From assembly GCA_030704615.1 (NCBI GenBank), contig CM060734.1:43542042-43606041 (forward strand): a stretch of 64,000 nt of DNA, in the 5' to 3' direction. This document shows positions 55,136 to 64,000 of the stretch, piece after piece. The stretch's first letter is position 1. The number at the start of each line of letters is the position of its first letter. The translations under genes and the position numbers were made by a program. Under the pieces are notes generated by a model, which did not search any database, was not told the origin of the DNA, and worked only from the letters and a program-made list of their open reading frames with translations. The stretch comes from Takakia lepidozioides. Taxonomy: Eukaryota > Streptophyta > Takakiopsida > Takakiales > Takakiaceae.

Positions 55136-58100
55136 TCACCAGTAATCCCCACAAGAACAAATCCCATCTTCAAAGTGGTGAAAGCGGTTAGCGTCCCGTA
55201 CAACAATTGCTCGGCCAACAATCTTTGAGATGAATTTGGTGGAGGTGTGGCAGTCACCACACACTCGAAGATTCTTGATGAGACGGAGAGGCGTCCTGGG
55301 GGTCGTGCTGATCAGCCCAAAACCAATGGCCAGCTTCTCACTGTGGTGGCAAAGAGAAAATTCCTTTTCCTCCTCCCCCACATCATGCAATACAAAGCGC
55401 GTGTCAGGCACATACCCCGCCTTCTTCATCTGCCCAGACAATCTTCTCAGCTCAGCATGGATTTCCTTAATTCTGGGATGCAACTTGTCAGCTACAACGA
55501 AGGTGTGCACCCTGTTGCCAACCTCAATGCAGCAGCGACCTGGCTCCTTTCTAACCCCTTTGACCTTCATCATTCTTCTCTCACTTTGCAGTATCATCCC
55601 ACCTGCCAGCTGCAGCATAGATGTTTGAGAGCAACACATAAGTCGCGGCATCCTGTTCATCCCACATGAGGATAGATGTTGCTGCACGTTCAGCCATCTC
55701 CACATTGCCATGGATTCTGCAGGCACCAAGCAGGGCCTTCCACGCCATAGCATCTGGATTGATGGGCATTTTATTAATCAGGTCCACTGCCTCATCCAGT
55801 TGTCCCGCACGTCCAAGAAGGTCCACCATGCAGCCAAAGTGCTTTACTGTCGGAGTGACACCATGATCTTGACTCAGGGAATCAAAGTAGCGTCTTCCTT
55901 CATTCAGTAGGCCAGCGTGGCTGCATGCAGAGAGAACACATATAAAGGTGATACTGTCCGGCTTCAAGCCGTTCTTTTGCATTCCTTCAAATAGTTGCAC
56001 GACCTCCCTATGACGACCATGCTGTGCATATCCTGCGATCATCGCGTTCCACGACACCACATCTCGTTCAGCCATATTGTCAAACACTCCCTTTGCATCC
56101 TCGATGCACCCACATTTGGCATACATGTCCACCAGGGTATTGTTCAGGATGACATCTGGTACGATTCCAGCTCTCACGATGTCCCCATGCACCTCTTTGC
56201 CCTTTTCCAGGGCTGCCAGGCTTGCACACGCATTGCAAACGCACACAAACGTGATGTGGTTGGGCTTCACCCCTTCGCACATCATTTGCTCATACGTCTC
56301 CAAAGCCTCCATCCCGCGCCCCTGCTGTGCATATCCTGCGAGCATCGCGTTCCACGACACCACATTTCGTTCAGCCATATTGTCAAACACTCCCTTTGAA
56401 TCCTCGATGCTCCCACATTTGGCATACATGTCCACCAGGGTATTGTTCAGGATCACATCTGGTACGATTCCAGCTCTGATGATGTCGTCATGCACCTCTT
56501 TGCCCTTTTCCAGGGCTGCCAGGCTTGCACATGCACTGCAAACGCACACAAACGTGACGTGGTCGGGCTTCACCCCTTCGCACATCATTTGCTCATACGT
56601 CTCCAAAGCCTCCATCCCGCACCCATGCTGTGCATACCCTGCGAGCATCGCACTCCACGACACCACATTTCGTTCAGCCATATTGTCGAACACACCCCTT
56701 TGCATATGCTCCCACATTTGGCATACATGTCCACCAGGGCAGTGTTCAGGATCACATCTGGTACGATTGATGTCGCCATATACCTCTTTGCCCTTTTCCA
56801 GGGCTGCCAGGCTTGCACACGCACTGCAAACGCACACAAACGTGATGTGGTCGGGCTTCACCCCTTCGCACATCATTTGCTCATACGTCTCCAAAGCCTC
56901 CATCCCGCGCCCCTGCTGTGCATACCCTGCGAGCATCGCGTTCCACGACACCACATTGCGTTCAGCCATATTGTCGAACACTCCCTTTGCATGCTCGATG
57001 CTCCCACATTTGGCATACATGTTCACCAGGGCAGTGTTCAGGATCACATCTGGTACGATTCCAGCTCTCACGATGTCGCCATGCACCTCTTTGCCCTTTT
57101 CCAGGGCTGCCAGGCTTGCACACGCATTGCAAACGCACACAAACGTGATGTGGTCGGGCTTCACCCCTTCGCACATCATTTGCTCATACGTCTCCAAAGC
57201 CTCCATCTCGCGACCCTGCTGTGCATACCCTGCGAGCATCGCACCCCACGACACCACATTTCGTTCAGCCATATTGTCGAACACTCCCTTTGCATGCTCG
57301 ATGCTCCCACATTTGGCATACATGTCCACCAGGGCAGTGTTCAGGATCACATCTGGTACGATTCCAGCTCTCACGATGTCGCCATGCACCTCTTTGCCCT
57401 TTTCCAGGGCTGCCAGGCTTGCACACGCATTGCAAACGCACACAAACGTGATGTGGTCGGGCCTCACCCTTTCGCACATCATTTGCTCATACGTCTCCAA
57501 AGCCTCCATCCCGCGCCCCTGCTGTGCATACCCTGCGAGCATCGCACCCCACGACACCACATTTCGTTCAGCCATATTATCGAACACTCCCTTTGCATGC
57601 TCGATACTCCCACATTTGGCATACATGTCCACCAGGGCAGTGTTCAGGATCACATTTGGTACAATTCCAGCTCTCACGATGTCGCCATGCACCTCTTTGC
57701 CCTTTTCTAGGGCTGCCAAGCTTGCACACGCACTGCACACGCACACAAACGTGATTTGGTTGGGCTTCACCCCTTCCCCCATCATTTGCTCATAGGTCTC
57801 CAAAGCATTCCTACCACACCCATGCTTGGTAAATCCTGCCAACATTATATTCCACGTGATCAAAGATCGTTGAGGCATTCTGTTGAACACTTGGTGAGCA
57901 TCCATGATGCTCCCGCACTTAACATACATGGTGACAAGGGTGTTGAGGAGAAAAACATTTGGTGTGAATCCACTTTGGATAATGTGAGTGTGCACCTGCT
58001 TTCCAGCTTCCAGGCCTTTCACCTTGATGCACTTACGCAAGAGACAGACATACGTTTCTGAATCTGCTGAAATGCCTCCTTGGTTCAAAGTCTGTAGAGC

Positions 58101-58331
58101 CTCTTTCAGTCTGCCTGCCTCACAAAGCATCTTCACATGCCCAGAAAAGTCAGAAGAGGCATTGTGGACTCCCTCTCTTGATCCTCTTCCAGAACCTGTG
58201 GTCATGGCTGAGGTGCCTGATTTCATCAACTGTGCCGCTGCAGCTGCTGCCCTTAGTTGACCATCTACCCATGCAGGATTCTTAGCTATTGATCCACAGG
58301 GAATCATAGGTAATCTCGTGCTTGAAATCTG
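55136..58331 (-). pseudogene. Copy B, PPR-DYW exon with frameshift before the DYW domain
   Basis: The minus-strand frame runs from the degraded PDF C-half (58,331) through the Ala-rich linker and an extended PPR tract with six 101-residue PLS units to DDTAK at 55,581, where a net +1 change creates a TGA. The next frame carries the E+ and DYW parts intact to CSCGDYW at 55,136. One unit (56,690-56,790) has deletions that cancel, leaving about 25 foreign residues in frame. A 16-bp deletion at the exon start removes the splice acceptor and the IHPRG segment seen in copy A. It is probably non-functional as an editing factor, unless the frameshift is a sequence error. Confidence 0.75.
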
Positions 58332-58539
58332 GCGGACCCACACTCCATCCCTGCTCCTTCAGCTATCCATGCCTCTGCACAAACCATGCATACATCCTTG
58401 CCTTGCTGCTAGCAGCTGACAATGACAGCCTAGGTTTGTTCTAGGAAACACCCAACTCAGCTTATCACACTAGTTCCTATGCTCATTGCGTCTGCTACTG
58501 TCTGTAATCCAACAGGCATTCACCTTGTTGCCTCGATTG

Positions 58540-60305
58540 TCCGTTTGACTGGGGTCAGACAAGAATTCTTTCCAGGGCTTCTCCTCTTCTCTCTTACCTG
58601 TTTCTGGATACTTTCCTGTTGTCAAATTGGCAGTATCATGTCAAAGTCACTCCAAACTATCAAAGGGTCACTCAACCAGCTAACTTGCAGAAGTCGAAAA
58701 TTTAGGGCCGGTTCTGATAAGAGGGAAAAACAGGGTGAAATGGGTTGAAGAAGGTGCCTTCATTAGCAGTGCCTGATTTTATCAATTGTGCCGCTGCTGC
58801 TGCGGCTTCCAGTTGACCATCTACCCATGCAGGTTTCTTGTAGCTATTGATCCACAGGGAATCATAGGTAATCTCGTGCTTGAAATCTGGCCCTCTTGGA
58901 TGAATCTGGACCCACACTCCATCCTGCTCCTTCAGCTATCCACGCCTCTGCACAAATCATGCATACATCCTTGCCTTGCTGCTAGCAGCTGACAATGACA
59001 GCCTAGGTTTGTTCTAGGAAACACCCAACTCAGCTTATCACACTAGTTCCTATGCTCATTGCGTCTGCTACTGTCTGTAATCCAACAGGCATTCACCTTG
59101 TTGCCTCGATTGTCCCACCATTGACTGGGGTCAGAAAAGTATTCTTTCCACAGCTTCTCCTCGTCTCTCTTACCTGTTTCTGGATACTTTCCTGTTGTCA
59201 CATTGGCAGTATCATGTCAAAGTCACTCCAAACTATCAAAAGGTCACTCAACCAGCTAACTTGCAGAATTCAACATGAAAATTTAGGGCCGGTTCTCATA
59301 AGAGGGAAAAACAGGGTGAAATGGGTTGAAGAAGGTGCCTTCATTAGCAGTGCCTGATTTTATCAATTGTGCCGCTGCTGCTGCGGGCTTCCAGTTGACC
59401 ATCTACCCATGCAGGTTTCTGTAGCTATTGATCCACAGGGAATCATAGGTAATCTTGCGCTTGAAATCTGGCCCTCTTGGATGAATCTGGACCCACACTC
59501 CATCCCTGCTCCTTCAGCTATCCATGCCTCTGCACAAATCAGGCATACATCCTTGCCTTGCTGCTAGCAACAGACAATGACAGCCTAGGTTTGTTCTAGG
59601 AAACACCCAACCATACTTATCACACTAGTTCCTATGCTGACTTGCATCTGCTTCCAACAGGCATTCACCTTTTTGTCTCCATTGTCCCACCATTGACTGG
59701 TGTCCGAGAAGTGTTCATTCCAAAGCTTCTCCTCGTCTCTGTTATCTGTTTTTGGATACTTTCCTGCTGCCACATCGGCACTAACTCAAATTCATCATTC
59801 CAAACCACCACAGATCCACTGCAACATATGGCAAGTGAAAGGCTACAACTTGGATGCGGACACCATGTTCAATATGCAAATTCAGCGCCGAGTCTGATGA
59901 GAGCGCAAAACAGGCTGAAATAGGTCGAAGAAGAAGGTGCCCTCACCACATTGTCCTTGACCTTGTGTCATGACCCATGGAGGATTTGACCGACCATCAA
60001 TCCAAAAGGACCTCGTGTGTGTACTGCTTGTGTCTGTAGTCAGGTAATCTCGGATTGGTCTGTGAGAACCACCACGGTGCAGATGAGCAGGCAGAGCTTG
60101 AAACACGGCCTGCTAAGACCAAGCTGACTCTCCCAAGAACCTTGTAAACATCAGGAAGAATACCAAATCATGGTACTAACAGGAGCCAAGAGCCCACATT
60201 TGCAGGATGGAAGTCACATCGTACATTAAGAAAAAGCCACACCTTGCGATTGCGGTTGTCCCACCATCGTGAAGGATCTTTAAAAAACTCATGCCAGCTC
60301 TGCTC
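58540..60305 (-). pseudogene. Copy B, upstream PDF modules
   Basis: Reading leftwards on the minus strand: module 1 N-half 60,305-60,243 (EQSWHEFFKDPSRWWDNRNRK) with its C-half near 60,050-59,960 (NPPWVMTQ). Module 2 lies at about 59,775 and 59,500-59,370. Module 3 lies near 59,200 and 58,917-58,750. A fourth N-half sits near 58,640-58,540, in which the WW pair is lost. The same phase-0 intron splits each module. Copy A has three modules, this one four. Confidence 0.65.
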
Positions 60306-60424
60306 CGTGCTCCAAGGTAGAGGTTTGTGATCGAAAGTCCGACAGCATCAACATGTTGACATGGTCCTTTACTGAGGGGTGCTAGTGAGCTTTCAACAAC
60401 ATTCATGCAAGTTGTTTTGGGCTC

Positions 60425-61565
60425 CATTGGGGCTCTACACGATGAGGAACAACGACCTCCCACTCTGCTCAAGAAACGTGTGCTTTTACCAAACTTTAAA
60501 CAAGGATATTACTGTGCTCTTCCAAGGTGGCGGGGGTCAGGGGCCCTACATCGACCACCGGTTCGTCGTAGTGCCGTTCTAATGGCTCTTAGCAGTTATA
60601 GCGCTTGCATGCAGCCGCCAAATGGGCCCCACATGCAATTGCCGCCTTTCGGACAGCCATGTGTTGATGTGCTGATTTGTTTTCTGGACGACTTGGGGTA
60701 CATACCTATATTGGAATTTGGAACGTGAGAGAAAAAAAAAAAAAAAAAAAAAACTTAAATGCCAAGACCCAAGGTAAAAGACTCTGGCTGCTCAGTGCCT
60801 TCCTCTCTGGTCGTTTCCAGTGTTGGACTGGTATACCTGGTTTAACCTAGGTATGGAATACAGGTATGAATATATATATTGAAGAACATACCAAGTCGGG
60901 TATGAAAGAACCAGTGTACCCATGTGATACACGTACTAGGGGAGTATGGCTTTAGGATTCCCCCCACACATACCATACCAGTCTGGGTATATGGAGGAAT
61001 AGTATGGTCCCGATACCAGTATTGCGGTGAGATGGAGGTAGGTATGAGTATATGTTAGTGCAGCTAGTTATACCCTGTACTACAATTTGGTTAATTCAAG
61101 GCTCCATGTTGCAATTTAGACTTCACTTGCTGTTTCGTGCTACTTTGGGTTATCTTCCCCTTTGCCTAGTGTTTCAGGGCTTGGATTCAAATTAGCTATG
61201 TGCTAAATGACATTTATTTCTATGTATGCTGAGCTGTAGAAATACCATACCAGTGCTCATACCCCCCCAGTATCACTACAGAGAAAGGGCAATACCAGTA
61301 CCATACTCATATACAGCCCAAAGTACAACTACTCATACCAGATTCATACCCAAGTTGCTCATACCTGTATAGATACCTATACCAGCCTGGTATGAAAAAA
61401 GGGTGGGACCCTTCATACCAGGACCAGTCTGGTATTAAAAAATGGATATACCAATCCAACACTGGTCGTTTCCAGAGAACACTCTACAATCTCCAGACTG
61501 CAAATATAAGCTGGGTTAGCATATACTGGACAAGTTCGTTGTTCCTCGTCCGGGTAGAACCCAAT
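60425..61565. promoter_or_regulatory. Spacer between copies B and D, interrupted by a hAT element
   Basis: Equivalent in sequence and orientation to 30,240-30,715, with a 22-bp A run near 60,731. The inserted element (60,818-61,464) lies on the D side, so it may separate D from shared promoter sequence. Confidence 0.4.
60818..61464. mobile_element. 647-bp non-autonomous hAT element
   Basis: Ends are CAGTGTTGGACTGGTATA and its inverse with one mismatch, flanked by 8-bp duplications GTCGTTTC (60,810-60,817 and 61,465-61,472). The paralogous spacer at about 30,614-30,640 has the empty site with a single GTCGTTTC. The interior is filled with GGTATAC/CCATACC-type words in both orientations and has no transposase frame. 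Confidence 0.9.
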
Positions 61566-61685
61566 GGAGCCCAAAACAACTTGCATGAATGTTGTTGAAA
61601 GCTCACTAGCACCCCTCAGTAAAGGACCTTGTCAAAATGTTGATGCTGTCGGATTTTCGATCACAAACCTCTACTTTGGAGCACG

Positions 61686-64000
61686 GAGCAGAGCTGGCAT
61701 GAGTTTTTTAAAGATCCTCCACGATAGTGGGACAACCGCAGTCGCAACCGCAATTGCAAGGTGTGGCTTTTCTGAATGTACGATGTGACTCAAGTTTGTC
61801 CATCCTGCAAATGTGGGCTCTTGGCTCCTGTTAGTACCATCATTTGGTATTCTTCCTTATGTTTACAAGGTTCTTGGGAGAGTCAGCTTGGTCTTAGCAG
61901 GCCGTGTTTCAATCTCTGCCTGCTCATCTGCACCGTGGTGTTTCTCACAGCCCAATCCGAGATTACCTGACGACAGACACAAGCAGCACACACAAGAGGT
62001 CCTTTTGGGTTGATGGTCGGCCAAATCCTCCATGGGCCATGACACAAGGTCAAGGACAATGTTGTGAGGGCACCTTCTTCGACCTATTTCAGCCTGTTTT
62101 GCGCTCTCATCAGACACGGCGCTGAATTTGCATATTGAACATGGTGTCTGCATCCAAGTTGTAGCCTTTCACTTGACATATGTTGCAGTGGATCTGTGGT
62201 GTTTTGGAATGAATTTGACAAGTTAGTGCCAATGTGGCAGCAGGAAAGTATCCAAAAACAGATAACAGAGACGAGGAGAAGCTTTGGAATGAACACTTCT
62301 CGGACACCAGTCAATGGTGGACAATGGAGACAAAAAGGTGAATGCCTGTTGGAAGCAGATGCAAGTCAGCATAGGAACTAGTGTGATAAGTATGGTTGGG
62401 TGTTTCCTAGAACAAACCTAGGCTGTCATTGTCTGTTGCTAGCAGCAAGGCAAAGGATGTATGCATGATTTGTGCAGAGGCATGGATAGCTGAAGGAGCA
62501 GGATGGGTGTGGTCCAGATTCATCCAAGAGGGCCAGATTTCAAGCACGAGATTACCTATGGTTCCTGTGGATCAATAGCTACAAGAAACCTGCATGGTAG
62601 ATGGTCAACTGGAAGCCGCAGCAGCAGCGCACATTGATAAAATCAGGCACTGCTAATGAAGGCACCTTCCCCATTTCACCCTGTTTTTCCCTCTTAAGAG
62701 AACCGGCCCTAAATTTTCATGTTGAATTCTGCAAGTTAGCTGGTTGAGTGACCTTTTGATAGTTTGGAGTGACTTTGACATGATAGTGCCAGTGTGACAA
62801 CAGGAAAGTATCCAGAAACAGGTAAGAGAGACGAGGAGAAGCTGTGGAAAGAATACTTTCTGACCCCAGTCAATGGTGGACAATCAAGGCAACAAGGTGA
62901 ATGCCTGTTGGATTACAGAGAGTAGCAGACGCAACGAGCATAGGAACTAGTGATAAGCTGAGTTGGGTGTTTCCTAGAACAAACCTAAGCTGTCATTATC
63001 AGCTGCTAGCAGCAAGGCAAGGATGTATGCATGATTTGTGCAGAGGCATGGATAGCTGAAGGAGCAGGGGTAGAGTGTGGGTACAGATTCATCCAAGAGG
63101 GCCAGATTTCAAGCACAAGATCACCTATGATTCTTTGTGGATCAATAGCTACAAGAATCCTGCATGGGTAGATGGTCAACTAAAGGCAGCAGCTGCAGCG
63201 GCACACTTGATAAAATCAGGCACCTCAACCATGACCACAGCTTCTGGAAGAGGATCAGAGAGGGAGTCCACAATGCCTCTTCTGGCACTTCTGGGCATGT
63301 GAAGATGCTTTGTGAGATGCAGGCAGACTGAAAGAGGCTCTACAGACTTTGAACCAAGGAGGCATTTCAGCAGATTCAGAAACGTATGTCTGTCTCTTGC
63401 GTAAGTGCATCAAGGTGAAAGGCCTGGAAGCTGGAAAGCAGGTGCACACTCACATTATCCAAAGTGGATTCACGCCAAATGTTTTTCTCCTCAACACCCT
63501 TGTCAACATGTATGTTAAGTGCGGGAGCATCATGGATGCTCACCAAGTGTTCAACAGAATGCCTCAACGATCTTTGATCACGTGGAATATAATGTTGGCA
63601 GGATTTACCAAGCATGGGTGTGGTAGGAATGCTTTGGAGACCTATGAGCAAATGAGGGGACGGGATGGCCCAACCACATCACGTTTGTGTGCGTGTGCAG
63701 TGCGTGTGTCCAAGCCCGGGCAGCCCTGGAAAAGGCAAGAGGTCATGCGACATCGTCATAGCTGGAATCGTACCAGATGTGATCCTGAACAATACCCTGG
63801 TAGACATGTATGCCAAATTGGGAGCATCGAGCATGCAAGTGGAGTGTTCGACAATATGGCTGAACGAGAGTGGTGGTCCGTGGAGTGCGATGCCCGCAGG
63901 CTATGCACAGCAGGGGGGCTCGTGATGAGGCTTTGGAGACGTATGATCAAATGATGTGTGAAGGGGTGAAGCCCAACCACATCACGTTTGTGTGCTTTTG
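61686..64000 (+). pseudogene. Copy D, PDF modules and start of PPR exon (runs past window end)
   Basis: Module 1 begins at 61,686 with its WW pair broken by a TAG (R*WDNR); its C-half lies near 61,960-62,050. Module 2 lies at 62,240-62,640 and module 3 at 62,800-63,230, with an AG acceptor before IHPRGPDFKHK at 63,087. The PPR exon starts with a frameshift in the Gly/Ser linker near 63,255, is open from 63,349 (MNQGGISADSETYVCLLRKC) to about 63,650, then is scrambled by repeated 1-2 base indels. Many indels are lost G or A bases in short runs, so part of the damage could be sequence error. Confidence 0.65.

Noticed and set aside
56077-57795. 572-residue plus-strand frame opposite copy B
   Set aside because: It is the antisense shadow of the repeated PPR units, with no motif of its own.
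60796-61478. 14-bp target duplication CTGGTCGTTTCCAG around the small element
   Set aside because: The outer bases belong to the TIR (CAGTGTTGG); an 8-bp duplication GTCGTTTC explains both ends and the empty site.

Overview
The window looks like nuclear DNA of a land plant with a large, transposon-filled genome, most likely a seed-free plant such as a fern or lycophyte. That placement is inference. It rests on DYW-type PPR genes built from near-identical PLS repeats, organellar OSB-type PDF motifs, a plastid type II peroxiredoxin, and several Ty3/gypsy lineages including ones with a cytosine methyltransferase or a PHD finger. No rRNA, tRNA or CRISPR locus was seen. Most coding sequence is decayed mobile-element sequence; the only gene that looks fully intact is the peroxiredoxin, and one PPR-DYW exon is intact.

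Region by region. 1-10,254: a Ty3/gypsy retrotransposon (+), with an upstream ORF, gag, protease, a truncated reverse transcriptase joined to integrase by an internal deletion, a CACAGCC minisatellite, a very long unidentified ORF after integrase, a polypurine tract and a 3' LTR (TGTTAG...CTAACA). 10,378-10,890: gag fragment of a chromovirus. 11,339-22,623: a Mutator-like SWIM transposase gene (-) split by a 7,767-bp DNA transposon (13,445-21,211). That element has 21-bp TIRs and 8-bp target duplications, and carries an array of about 46 short palindromes (15,764-19,441). 23,167-28,655: gypsy remnants, including a C5 DNA methyltransferase domain upstream of RT-RNase H and a gag piece on the other strand.

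28,655-35,375 and 54,612-64,000: two related blocks, each a head-to-head gene pair. The genes combine OSB-type PDF modules (split by a phase-0 intron) with a long PPR-DYW exon. Copy A (+) has an intact 34,872-ending DYW exon. Copy B (-) has more PDF and PPR units but a frameshift before DYW. Copy D (+) runs off the window and is riddled with indels. A diverged pseudogene C (52,253-54,311) keeps the same PDF-PPR junction. Between the blocks lie a DUF7869-type transposase-like gene (36,391-38,063), an integrase-PHD gypsy fragment (39,674-40,125), a chromovirus on the minus strand (41,742-45,650), the peroxiredoxin (47,681-48,583) and a broken PIF/Harbinger transposase (49,227-50,568).

How they work together: only the organellar genes suggest a cellular role. 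PDF modules bind single-stranded DNA in organelles and PPR-DYW proteins edit organellar RNA, so the fused architecture would combine both activities in plastids or mitochondria. The rest is layered transposon insertion and decay. Premature stops are almost all TAG or TGA, as expected from deamination of methylated cytosines.
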